From Ideonella margarita (GTDB lineage: Bacteria; Pseudomonadota; Gammaproteobacteria; Burkholderiales; Burkholderiaceae_C), in assembly GCF_038066635.1 (NCBI RefSeq), contig NZ_JBBUTI010000002.1, forward strand, positions 1 through 64,000: a DNA stretch of 64,000 bases. The letters are read 5' to 3'. A program made the translations under genes and the position numbers. Of the stretch, positions 15,414 through 24,019 are shown piece after piece (the first letter of the stretch is position 1; the number at the start of each line of letters is the position of its first letter). Below the pieces are notes generated by a model, which searched no databases, was not told the DNA's origin, and was given only the letters and a program-made list of their open reading frames with translations.

Positions 15414-18191
15414 TCAGAACTTGTAGTTCACGCCAGCCAGGATGGTCTTGCCGTACTTGATTTCCTTGTTGATGGAAGTCGGCTTCTTGTAGGCACCGCG
15501 GTACTCGACGTATTTCGCGTCGGTCAGGTTGTTGACCTGCAGCAGCAGGCCCAGACCCTTGGCCGGACCGCTCTGGATTTCGTAACCCAGTTGCAGGTCG
15601 ACCACGGTCTCGCCCTTGATGTAGGTCAGCTGACGCTGTGCGAAGTTGTCGGCAATTTCACCCACGAAGTCCGAACGCTCACGACCGGCCACACGAGCCG
15701 AGAAACCGTTCTTCTCGTAGTACACGGTCAGGCCGTACACGTCACGCGACAGACCCGGCAGCGGCATGGAAGCGCCACTGTTGTTGCCGGTGGTGTCAGG
15801 CAGCGAGATCGAGCTGGTGGTGCCCGAGTAGCTGGCCTGGATACCGAAGCCGTCCAGGAAACCGGCGACTTGCTTCAGCGGCAGCGAAGCCGACAGTTCC
15901 ACGCCGTCGATCGAACCACCCTTGCCGTTGATCGGGCTGGTGAAGGTACCGATGGTGTCGGTGACCTTGCCAGCGGCGATCGCAGCAGCCAGGTAATCGG
16001 CCGAGACGAAGTTCTTGAAGTCGAAGGCGCGGTTCGTGTAGTTCACGACGTAGCTCGACAGGTCCTTGTGGAAGGCAGCCACACCGACGTAGGCGGCGTT
16101 GCCGAAGTACTTCTCGAAGGACACGTCGATGGCCGTGGCACGGAACGGCTTCAGATCAGGCGTACCACCGCTGCCGGTGAAGCGACCTGCATCCTGGCCG
16201 GAGCTGCCGATGCTGACGGCACGTGCCGAACGCATGTCGTTCATGGTCGGGCGAGCCATCTGCTTGCCCAGGCCCAGACGCATGGTGTAGCCGTTGCCCA
16301 GGTCACCGATCAGGTTCATGCTCGGGAGCACGTCGGTGTAGGTGGTGCCGGAGGTGTACGACACCGGCAGGCCAGCCAGCTTGTCATCACCGCTCAGGAC
16401 GCGGTTGGTGGTGAAGGCGGTCGAGCTCTGGTCGGTACCCACCATCTGCACACCGATGTTGCCACGCAGCGGCAGCGAGCCAGCGGTGGTGTCGATGTCC
16501 AGCTTGGCGTAGGCGGTGGTCATCTTCTCCTTGACCTGCCACGACTTGTTCACGATGTCCGGGGTCGAACGGCCGCCCACTTCGAAGACGCTGCCCAGAG
16601 CGGCCAGCACGTCAAACGTGGCGATCTGCAGACCGGTGCCGCCAGCGATGCCAACGCCCGAGCCGGGCATTTCACCGTTCTGGTACAGGGCGCCGTTGGT
16701 GCCCTTCAGCCACAGGTAGCCTTCCAGGGTGTCCTTGGTCTTCTGACGGTCGCTCAGGTTCAGGCCGACGCTCAGGTCGCTGAAGATGCCGCCTTCAGGC
16801 AGGGCGTACTTGCCGTCCAGGCGAGCGGCCTTGATGTCGTCGCGGATCGTCGGCAGCTTGGAGTAGCCAGGCTGCTCGTCGCCGCAGCAGGACCAGCCCT
16901 GCACGTCGGTCAGCTTCACGATGCTGCGGTCAGCGTAGTTCAGGCTCGAGTCGAGCTTGAAGCTGCCTTGCGTGTACGTGATGTTGCCCACCAGCGGGGT
17001 GGTGCCCGGGCCGTTGGTGGCGGTGCCGGCGTACGACTCGAGGTTGAACGCGTCGCGCTTGGCCTTCGAGTAGCTCAGGTCAGCAATCAGCTGCAGCTTC
17101 TCGGTGGCTTGCCACTTCGTGTTCCAGCCGATCGACGAGGTCTTGTCCTTGTTGCCCAGCGCTTCGTTGCGCACCACGGCGCGCACGTTGTTGAACGTGC
17201 CGGTGGTGACGGTGCCGTTGTTCACGGTGGCGTTGATCAGGCTGCCCGGACGGTCGCGGAAGCTGTCGTTGGCCACCCACGAGTCGTTCAGACCCATTTC
17301 GATGCCGTAGCTCTTCTGGTTCTGGTCGAACTTGGAATAGAAGATGTCCACGGTGCTGGACAGGTCCTTGTTCGGCTTGAACTGGAACGACGCCATGGCG
17401 CCGTCACGCGTCTGCTTGGTCTGGCGGGTATAGCCCTTGAAACCGTTGATGACGTTGACGGTCTGGCCGTTGTAGGTGGTGGTGCCACCGCCCCAGTCGC
17501 CGTTGTCCTGAATGGCGCCGCCGGTTTCATCCAGGCGGGCAAAGCCCAGGGCCACGCCGATGGTGCGGTCAGCGAACTGGTCGATGTACGACAGGCTGAA
17601 ACGCGAGCCGGTGCCGGTCACGTCGGTGCCGACGCCCAGACGCTGCTTGCGGGCGTTGATGGCCACGGTGCGGGCGCTGAAGTCCAGCGGGCGCACGGTG
17701 CGCAGGTCGATCGTGCCTGCCAGGCCTTGGCCGATCAGGCCGGCGTCAGGGGTCTTGTAGACCACGGCGCCGCTCAGCAGCTCGGACGGGTACTGGTCGA
17801 ATTCGACGCCACGGCTGTCGCCGGTGCTGACCTGCTCACGGCCATTCAGCGTGGCGGTGGAGAAATCAGGCGACAGGCCACGGATGCTGATGGCGCTGGC
17901 GCGGCCACCGGCGGTGCGCTGTGCCGACACGCCGGGCAGGCGGGCGAGCGATTCAGCGATCGAGGTGTCCGGCAGCTTGCCGATGTCTTCCGCCGAGACC
18001 GCTTCAACGATCTGGTCGGAGTTCTTCTTCACCGAGATCGCGTCTTCGATGCCCTTGCGGATACCGGTCACGGTCACGGTCTGGGCTTCTTGAGCCATCA
18101 CGTTGACGGAGGCCACGAGCAGCACCGCACAAGCGGCGCCCACCGGGCTCAGCGCGAACGCACCCTTTTGCTTCTTGATAGAAATATTCAC
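15414..18191 (-). CDS. TonB-dependent outer-membrane receptor, oligosaccharide type
   Basis: A 925-residue TonB-dependent receptor. A signal peptide (residues 1-33) is followed by the plug domain (TVTVTGIRKGIEDAISVKKNSDQIVEAVSAEDIGKLPD... LPGVSAQR... ISIRGLSPDF) and a long beta-barrel ending in the aromatic terminal residue of ILAGVNYKF. The start is GTG at 18191, supported by GGAG seven bases upstream. The plug style (KNSDQIVEAVSAEDIGKLPD) is that of receptors linked to carbohydrate loci in Caulobacter and Xanthomonas, including the maltose receptor MalA. It would import maltodextrin across the outer membrane for the periplasmic enzymes and MalE. HexR-like boxes lie in the intergenic region shared with the GH13 gene. 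Confidence 0.85.
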   Translation of the reverse strand: MNISIKKQKGAFALSPVGAACAVLLVASVNVMAQEAQTVTVTGIRKGIEDAISVKKNSDQIVEAVSAEDIGKLPDTSIAESLARLPGVSAQRTAGGRASAISIRGLSPDFSTATLNGREQVSTGDSRGVEFDQYPSELLSGAVVYKTPDAGLIGQGLAGTIDLRTVRPLDFSARTVAINARKQRLGVGTDVTGTGSRFSLSYIDQFADRTIGVALGFARLDETGGAIQDNGDWGGGTTTYNGQTVNVINGFKGYTRQTKQTRDGAMASFQFKPNKDLSSTVDIFYSKFDQNQKSYGIEMGLNDSWVANDSFRDRPGSLINATVNNGTVTTGTFNNVRAVVRNEALGNKDKTSSIGWNTKWQATEKLQLIADLSYSKAKRDAFNLESYAGTATNGPGTTPLVGNITYTQGSFKLDSSLNYADRSIVKLTDVQGWSCCGDEQPGYSKLPTIRDDIKAARLDGKYALPEGGIFSDLSVGLNLSDRQKTKDTLEGYLWLKGTNGALYQNGEMPGSGVGIAGGTGLQIATFDVLAALGSVFEVGGRSTPDIVNKSWQVKEKMTTAYAKLDIDTTAGSLPLRGNIGVQMVGTDQSSTAFTTNRVLSGDDKLAGLPVSYTSGTTYTDVLPSMNLIGDLGNGYTMRLGLGKQMARPTMNDMRSARAVSIGSSGQDAGRFTGSGGTPDLKPFRATAIDVSFEKYFGNAAYVGVAAFHKDLSSYVVNYTNRAFDFKNFVSADYLAAAIAAGKVTDTIGTFTSPINGKGGSIDGVELSASLPLKQVAGFLDGFGIQASYSGTTSSISLPDTTGNNSGASMPLPGLSRDVYGLTVYYEKNGFSARVAGRERSDFVGEIADNFAQRQLTYIKGETVVDLQLGYEIQSGPAKGLGLLLQVNNLTDAKYVEYRGAYKKPTSINKEIKYGKTILAGVNYKF

Positions 18192-18284
18192 CAGATGTCT
18201 CCTAGTGCACTGAGGAACAACCTATGCCCCGCTTGCGGCCACATCCGCGCACAGAGCCCCACTCTTTCAGTTCCCACGTCGAGT

Positions 18285-18299
18285 TTGTACCAAAACTAG
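18285..18299. promoter_or_regulatory. Weak HexR-like box near the TonB receptor
   Basis: TGTACCAAAACTAGC (starting one base into this interval) keeps the central AAAACTA and the left TGTA, and matches 11 of 15 consensus positions. It is about 95 bases before the receptor start. It shares GTACyAAAACTA with the box at 10041, which is the main reason to list it. Confidence 0.25.
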
Positions 18300-18430
18300 C
18301 TTCTATCATTTCCTGCCGTAAACCCTAGGGAGGTCAGATTTGCAACAACTTTTCCCACACTCCCCATAGGTAAACGAGCCAGTTTCGCGTCAGGATCGCT
18401 AGACTTCAGTCGCAAAGCAGCAACACGTTT

Positions 18431-18445
18431 TGTAGTCCAACTACA
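18431..18445. promoter_or_regulatory. HexR-type operator, perfect arms
   Basis: TGTAGTCCAACTACA has exact six-base inverted arms, TGTAGT and ACTACA, around CCA, as expected for an RpiR-family dimer such as HexR. It lies 111 bases before the GH13 start and 240 bases before the TonB receptor start. Confidence 0.65.
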
Positions 18446-18555
18446 TATATTTGCCAGAGCGACAACATCCTTCCCCAGGCAGCCATGGCATCGGCATGGC
18501 GCGCACTGAGGTGATAGGGCGTTACCCTCGCCGGCGCGTACCGCACCCCGCCAAC

Positions 18556-21201
18556 ATGAGCCAACAGCCACTGAACAACCCCCGATGGACCGCCCTGGCA
18601 CTGGGCGCGTTGCTGGCCATGGCTGCGCCTTCTGCCACGGCTGCGCCCGGCAAGGCAGGGCTCAAGCTGCACGTGCCCTCACCCGACTGGCGCGACCAGG
18701 TCATCTACTTCCTGATGACCGACCGCTTCGATGACGGCAACCCAGCGAACAACGACCAGGGCGCGGGCGAGTTCAAGCCGGGCAGCGGCGCGCACTGGCA
18801 AGGCGGCGATCTGGCCGGTGTGACGCGGCGCTTGAGCTACATCAAGGGCCTGGGCGCCACCGCCGTGTGGATCACCCCGCCGGTGGCCAACCAGTGGTGG
18901 AACGGCGGCATCCAGTTCAGCGGCTACCACGGCTACTGGGCAGAAAACTTCACCCAGGTCGACAAGCACTTGGGCAACCTGGCGGACTACCAGCGGCTCT
19001 CACATGAGCTGCACAGCGCCGGCATGTACCTGGTGCAGGACGTGGTTCTGAACCACACCGGCGACTACTTCCACTACGCCGGCCCGTGGCAGGCCAATGA
19101 CCTGGCCAAACACTGGACGGCCACCCCCGACTCCCGCCCATCACCCCGCCCCACGCAGTGGCCGTTCAGCCAGAACGACCCGCGCGACCCCGCCCAGCGC
19201 CAAGCCAACGTCTACCACTGGACGCCCGACGTGGTGGATTACGGCAAGCGTGAGCAGGTACTGAACTGGCAAATGGCGGGGCTGGACGACCTGAACACGG
19301 ACAACCCGGTGGTGAAGCGCGCCCTGCGCCAGAGCTACGCGCACTGGATCCGTGAGGTGGGCGTGGACGCCTTCCGCGTGGACACCGCGTTTTATGTGCC
19401 GCCATCGCTGTTCACTGATTTCCTGCATGCCCGCGACGCCAAGGCGCCGGGCATCAACCAGGTGGCCCGGCAAACCGGCCGGCGCGACTTCTTCGTGTTC
19501 GGTGAAGGCTTCGGCATTGACCGGCCGGGCGAGCGTGCCGAATCAGACCGCATCGAGCAGTACATGGGCCGCACGCGCATGGGCGGCATGCTGAACTTTC
19601 CGCTGTATGGCGCGATGATGGACGCCTTTGCACGCGGCCGGCCCACGGCAGAGCTGGGCCAGCGCATCATGCAGATGCAGCAGATTCACCCGCGCCTGCA
19701 CTGGATGCCGAGCTTCATCGACAACCACGACGTCGACCGCTTTCTGGCCGGCGGCCAGGTGCGTGGCCTGGAGCAGGCGCTGCTGGCAATGATGACGCTG
19801 CCCGGCATTCCCACCTTGTATTACGGCACCGAGCAAGGCTTCGTGGACCAGCGTGCGTCGATGTTTGCGGCGGGCGTGGGCTCGGAGGGCAAGGACCACT
19901 TCAACACCCAGGCACCGCTGTACCGCCGGGTGGCTGAGCTGACGGGCCTGCGGCATGCGAACCGGCTGTTTTCACGCGGGCGGCCCGCCGTGCTGGCGGG
20001 GCATGCACTCGGCCCGGGCGCGCTGGCCTGGCGCACGGACCACGCAGGGCAAGCGGCGCTGGTGGTGGTCAACACGGCCGATCAGCCGATGCTGCTCGAC
20101 CGTCTGCCTACCGGCTTGAAGCCAGGTGCGGTGCTGCGCGGCCTTTACGGCCTGGACGGCACACCCGACGCGTTGAAGGTGGGCACCGCGGGACAGGCGA
20201 CGCTGGAGCTACCGGCACGGGCCGGGCTGGTGTGGCTGGCGGAACGAGGCGCAGCCGGCCGGCACATCAAGCCAACGACCAAGTTGCCAGCGGCAGTGTC
20301 GACCTCCAGCACCCCCACACTGAACGCCGTGCCACCCGTGCTGGCGCAAGAGCAGACCACGCTCAGCGGCCAGAGTGATCCGCGACTCGGGGCCATTCAG
20401 GTGGTGCTCGACGGCCAACTCGCCGGCGCCGTGAGTGCCATGCCTGACGCCCAAGGGCACTGGCAAGCCGTGCTGGATACCAGCAGCCTGGCCGACCCCG
20501 CCGCACAGCACCGCGTGGTGGTGTGGCGGCCCGCCGACCGGAAGACCTCTGCCCCGGCCGGCTTCCGCATTCAACGTGACTGGCAGGTGCGCGCCCGGGT
20601 GAGTGACCCAATCAGCGACGACCGCGGCCCGGCTGGCCGGTATGTGATGCCCACCGACCCGCTGTATGCGCAGGGCGCCATGGACATCCGCGAAGTGACC
20701 GCCTCGGTGGCGGGCAAGGCGCTGCAGGTGCAGGTGGAGCTGGGCGCGCACAGCACCTTGTGGAACCCGCCGAACGGGTTCGATCACCTGGCCCTGACGC
20801 TGTTCATCGAACTGCCCGGCGAGCCCGGCGGCGCCCGCGTGATGCCGCTGCAGAACGCCACGCTGCCGGGCGACATGCGCTGGCACCGGCGCCTGCGCGT
20901 GCATGGCTGGAGCAATGCGCTGTTCGGCCCGGAAGGCGCCAGTGCGCAGAACGAAGGCCGGTCCATCACGCCGTCCGCCGGCTTGAGCGTGGACGCCGCG
21001 CGCAAGCGCATCACGTTCACGCTGCCGGCATCCGCACTGGGCGCAGCCACGCTGTCGGGTGCGCGGCTGTATGTGAACAGCTGGGACTGGGACGGCGGTT
21101 ATCGGCCGGTGCTGGCCACGCCCGGTGGGCAGAACCTCGGTGGCGGTGCGCCAGGCGATGCACTGATCGCCGACGACACCGCCATCATCACCCTGCCCTG
21201 A
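18556..21201 (+). CDS. Secreted multidomain GH13 amylase with a glucodextranase-type C-terminal domain
   Basis: An 881-residue exported enzyme. I choose the ATG at 18556 because it starts a clear signal peptide (WTALALGALLAMAAPSATAA). The GH13 barrel has catalytic D276 (AFRVDTAF), E317 (FVFGEGFG) and D392 (IDNHDVDRF). It is followed by a beta domain, an Ig-like segment (about residues 600-690) and a C-terminal region (about 690-880, DPISDDRGPAGRY... LYVNSWDWDGGYRP) resembling the carbohydrate-binding C-terminal module of glucodextranases. It probably degrades starch or pullulan-like glucan outside the cytoplasm. It diverges from the TonB receptor and ends one base from the convergent MATE gene. 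Confidence 0.85.
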   Translation: MSQQPLNNPRWTALALGALLAMAAPSATAAPGKAGLKLHVPSPDWRDQVIYFLMTDRFDDGNPANNDQGAGEFKPGSGAHWQGGDLAGVTRRLSYIKGLGATAVWITPPVANQWWNGGIQFSGYHGYWAENFTQVDKHLGNLADYQRLSHELHSAGMYLVQDVVLNHTGDYFHYAGPWQANDLAKHWTATPDSRPSPRPTQWPFSQNDPRDPAQRQANVYHWTPDVVDYGKREQVLNWQMAGLDDLNTDNPVVKRALRQSYAHWIREVGVDAFRVDTAFYVPPSLFTDFLHARDAKAPGINQVARQTGRRDFFVFGEGFGIDRPGERAESDRIEQYMGRTRMGGMLNFPLYGAMMDAFARGRPTAELGQRIMQMQQIHPRLHWMPSFIDNHDVDRFLAGGQVRGLEQALLAMMTLPGIPTLYYGTEQGFVDQRASMFAAGVGSEGKDHFNTQAPLYRRVAELTGLRHANRLFSRGRPAVLAGHALGPGALAWRTDHAGQAALVVVNTADQPMLLDRLPTGLKPGAVLRGLYGLDGTPDALKVGTAGQATLELPARAGLVWLAERGAAGRHIKPTTKLPAAVSTSSTPTLNAVPPVLAQEQTTLSGQSDPRLGAIQVVLDGQLAGAVSAMPDAQGHWQAVLDTSSLADPAAQHRVVVWRPADRKTSAPAGFRIQRDWQVRARVSDPISDDRGPAGRYVMPTDPLYAQGAMDIREVTASVAGKALQVQVELGAHSTLWNPPNGFDHLALTLFIELPGEPGGARVMPLQNATLPGDMRWHRRLRVHGWSNALFGPEGASAQNEGRSITPSAGLSVDAARKRITFTLPASALGAATLSGARLYVNSWDWDGGYRPVLATPGGQNLGGGAPGDALIADDTAIITLP

Positions 21202-21202
21202 T

Positions 21203-22603
21203 TCAGGCCGCCCGGGCGGCGCGCAAATGACGCCGCGTGGCGCGGGCGAAGGGCACCCAGCGCAGGGTGGTCCAGCGGCGCCACATCAGCAGGCCGCGCA
21301 GCCATTCATCGGCCGCGTAGGCAGCCCACAAACCGGCCAGCCCCCAGCCCAGATGCAGGCCGAACCACCAGCTGCCACCGGCCAGCACCAGCACCATCGA
21401 CGCAGCGCCCGCCATCACCGGAAAGCGTGCGTCGCCGGTGGCGCGCAGCGCATTGATGACCACGAGGTTGAAGGTGCGGCCAGATTCAACCAGCACCGTG
21501 ATCCACAGCAGCAAAGCGCCGGTGGCGATGATGCCGGCGTCTTTCGTGAACAGGCCCACCAGCGTCGGGCCGGCCAGGGCCACCAGCAGGGCCAGCCCGG
21601 TGGACACACCCAGGCAGGCAAACAAGGCCTTGCGCACCAGCCGGTTGGCTTCGTGCAGGTGGCCGGCGCCGATCAGGTGGCCGACCACGATTTCCACCGC
21701 CACGCCGGACGCGGCACCGAACAGCAGCACGCCGTGCATGATCTGCGTGACGTAGGCATGGGTGGCCAAAGCCGCCGCGCCGAGTGAGGCAGCCACCGAC
21801 ACACTGACCATGTAGCAAAGCCGCCAGGCGATGTTCTCGGCCGCACCGGGCAGGCCGATGTGCAGCAGCGCCACCATCTCGGTGCGCGGCAGGCGCCACC
21901 AATCTGACCAGCGTGGCACCAGGCCCAGGCGCCAGCGCCACAGCCACAGATGCAGCGCGCAGCCCAGCACGCGGCTGCCACCCAGCGCCAGCGGAAAGCC
22001 CAGCAGGCCCAGGCCCGGCCAGTCGCCCACGCCGCCCATCAGCGGCACCATCAAGGCCAGGTGCGACAGGTGCATGGCAACGATGACCATCAGCGTGTCG
22101 CGTGCATGCAGGTGCGAGCGCATCACGCTGGCCATCGAGGCATTCCACGCGTCCAGCATCTGCACCGGGCCCAGCCACATCAGCAGCGGAATCGCCAGCG
22201 GCAGCACTTCGGGCGGCGTGTTCAGCAGGCGCAGCAGCGGCCCGGCGAAGAGCATGGCGCCCAGCCCGGCGATGCCGCCAATCCAGGTGCTCGCGCCCAG
22301 GGTGGCACGCGCCACGGCGTCGGCTTGGTCACGGCGGCCGCCGCCCAGGCGCTGGGTCAGCACCACGCTGGCACCGGCACCAATGATGCGGAACAGCACG
22401 AAGAGCGTGGCGCCCAGCTGGCTGGCCAGCGCAAAGGCAGCGCCGCTGGTGTCGGAGACCCGCGCGGCCATGCCGGTGCCGATCATGCCGACACCAATGC
22501 CCAGCCAGAGTTCAAGGTAGAGCGGCCAGACCAGCGGCAAGAGCCGAGGCCGGGCCGCGGGCGCCGCCGACGCTGCCGGCACCGCGGAGGCCGAAGCACC
22601 CAT
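21203..22603 (-). CDS. MATE-family efflux transporter
   Basis: A 466-residue inner-membrane protein with about twelve hydrophobic segments and the internal two-fold repeat of MATE antiporters; VLTQRLGGGRRDQADAVARATLG is typical of the loop after the second helix. It would export organic cations, drugs or metabolites in exchange for H+ or Na+. It follows the glucokinase gene by three bases, so the two are co-transcribed, an unusual pairing. No residue pattern reveals its substrate. Confidence 0.8.
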   Translation of the reverse strand: MGASASAVPAASAAPAARPRLLPLVWPLYLELWLGIGVGMIGTGMAARVSDTSGAAFALASQLGATLFVLFRIIGAGASVVLTQRLGGGRRDQADAVARATLGASTWIGGIAGLGAMLFAGPLLRLLNTPPEVLPLAIPLLMWLGPVQMLDAWNASMASVMRSHLHARDTLMVIVAMHLSHLALMVPLMGGVGDWPGLGLLGFPLALGGSRVLGCALHLWLWRWRLGLVPRWSDWWRLPRTEMVALLHIGLPGAAENIAWRLCYMVSVSVAASLGAAALATHAYVTQIMHGVLLFGAASGVAVEIVVGHLIGAGHLHEANRLVRKALFACLGVSTGLALLVALAGPTLVGLFTKDAGIIATGALLLWITVLVESGRTFNLVVINALRATGDARFPVMAGAASMVLVLAGGSWWFGLHLGWGLAGLWAAYAADEWLRGLLMWRRWTTLRWVPFARATRRHLRAARAA

Positions 22604-22606
22604 CGG

Positions 22607-23656
22607 TCAGGCGTCGCGCTGTTCGATGGCCAGGGCCGCGCCCGTCAGGGCCGCCAGGGTGTCGGTGATCAGGGCCGTCGGGATGGCCGCCAGATAGGGC
22701 TCGAAACGGCCCTTGGCCTCGAACCGCGCACGGAACTGCGAGGTGAAGAAGCGCTCGCCCAGCCGCGGCACGATGCCGCCGCCGATGTACACACCGCCAC
22801 GCGCACCCAAGGTCAGCGCCACACTGCCGGCAAAGCTGCCGAGCAAGGCGCAGAACTGGTCCACCGTGCGGCTGCAGGCGGCGTCGGTGCCGGCCAGGCC
22901 GGCCTGCACGATGGCTTCGGTGGTGAGCTCAGCGGGCGCCACACCCAGCACGCCGGCCACACCGCGGTACAGCGTGGGCATGCCGATGCCCGACAGCAGG
23001 CGCTCGGCCGAGACATGCGGGAATTCGCCGCGCACATGGCGCAGCAATTCGCTTTCGAAATCATCAGCCGGTGCCAGCGTGGCATGACCACCCTCACCCG
23101 GCAGAGCCAGCCAGCCGTGGCGGGTCTGCGTGACGCCCGCCACACCCAGGCCAGTGCCCGGGCCGATCACGGCCAGTGTGCCGGCCGCTTGCGGCAGGGC
23201 GCCGTGGGCGCGCAGCTGGCCCGCACCCAGGCGCGGCAGCGACAGGGCCAGGGCTTCGAAGTCGTTCAGCACCTGCAGGCTTTCCAGCCCGAGTTGCGCC
23301 TGCAGGCCGGTGCGCGAGAAACGCCAGTGGCTGTTCGTGAACGCCACTTCGTCACCCGCCACGGCGGTGGCCACGGCAATGGCCGCGCGACGCGGCGCGC
23401 GCCAGGCCGCGCCCTGCTCGGCGGCCAGCGTGGCCAGGTAGGCCTGGATGGCGTCAGCCGGCGTGGCATAGGCGGCCACGGGCAGCGTGCGCACGCACGA
23501 CACGGCAGCGCCCTCGGCGCCCACCCAGGCCATGCGGGCATTGGTGCCGCCAATGTCGGCGACCAGCCACGGGCCGTCGTTCCAGGATTCCGGTTGCGCG
23601 CCGGGCGCCGCTGCTTGCTGCATCAAAACATTCGTCTCGTTCACACCCATGATCAT
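22607..23656 (-). CDS. glk: Glucokinase
   Basis: About 349 residues, the usual length of bacterial (COG0837-type) glucokinases plus a short leader. The N-terminal phosphate loop LVADIGGTNARMAW, the central VLNDFEALALSLP with the catalytic Asp, IGPGTGLGVA and VYIGGGIVPR are all present. It phosphorylates glucose with ATP in the cytoplasm. ATGs at 23656 and 23650 are both possible. It diverges from the glucokinase-HexR fusion. Two glucokinases in one locus suggests one is for bulk flux and the other for regulation. Confidence 0.9.
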   Translation of the reverse strand: MIMGVNETNVLMQQAAAPGAQPESWNDGPWLVADIGGTNARMAWVGAEGAAVSCVRTLPVAAYATPADAIQAYLATLAAEQGAAWRAPRRAAIAVATAVAGDEVAFTNSHWRFSRTGLQAQLGLESLQVLNDFEALALSLPRLGAGQLRAHGALPQAAGTLAVIGPGTGLGVAGVTQTRHGWLALPGEGGHATLAPADDFESELLRHVRGEFPHVSAERLLSGIGMPTLYRGVAGVLGVAPAELTTEAIVQAGLAGTDAACSRTVDQFCALLGSFAGSVALTLGARGGVYIGGGIVPRLGERFFTSQFRARFEAKGRFEPYLAAIPTALITDTLAALTGAALAIEQRDA

Positions 23657-23683
23657 TCAACCCAGGTGCAATGTTGGAAATTT

Positions 23684-23698
23684 TTTATCAAAACTACA
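23684..23698. promoter_or_regulatory. HexR-like box before glk
   Basis: TTTATCAAAACTACA has one perfect half-site (ACTACA) and matches 12 of 15 consensus positions. It is 28 bases before the glk start, in a promoter-proximal position. Confidence 0.35.
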
Positions 23699-23861
23699 AA
23701 ACCAGAACCGGTTCCCGATCAGCATTTGCGGAATGCAGGACGGCAGAAATCGCCTGCGCAGCGCGCAATTTGCCTCTCAAAACCCGGAAATTGCAGCTAT
23801 GGGTCATATTAGCCGACACCCGGTTTCAGGCTGGGTACAAATTGGGTACACCGCGCGTCAA

Positions 23862-23876
23862 TGTAGTGAAGTTACG
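23862..23876. promoter_or_regulatory. HexR-like box before the glk-hexR fusion
   Basis: TGTAGTGAAGTTACG has a perfect TGTAGT half and a degenerate second half (GTTAC for CTTAC-type), 12 of 15 consensus positions. It lies about 145 bases before the ATG at 24020, well placed for autoregulation of the HexR fusion. Confidence 0.4.
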
Positions 23877-24019
23877 CGCCAACGTCATCGTTGACAACCC
23901 GTAGCCTGACCACCACCGACCGCCTCTCCAGCCCCCGCCGCCTGAGTGACAATTGCACAGGCGCCCAACTTGCAAGAGTCGGGCCATGTTCATCGACTGT
24001 TCTGCCCGAGCCGCTCCGG

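Larger units (their letters stand above)
18192..18555. other. 364-bp divergent regulatory region, TonB receptor / GH13 gene
   Basis: No gene is seen here; reading frames through it are leaders of the flanking genes. It holds the perfect-arm HexR-type palindrome at 18431-18445 and a weaker relative at 18285-18299. The lower GC around 18290-18450 fits two promoters. Both flanking genes could therefore be repressed together. Confidence 0.5.
23657..24019. other. 363-bp divergent region between glk and the glk-hexR fusion
   Basis: No gene is seen. It contains a HexR-like box at 23684-23698 next to glk, another at 23862-23876 in front of the fusion gene, and a direct repeat of GGGTACA at about 23833-23850 (the two copies are separated by AATT). 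The local base composition is clearly more A/T-rich than the flanking genes, in line with promoters on both sides. Confidence 0.5.

Noticed and set aside
15591..18299. 900-codon open frame opposite the TonB receptor
   Set aside because: Same antisense effect; no recognisable domain, whereas the receptor has plug, barrel and terminator.
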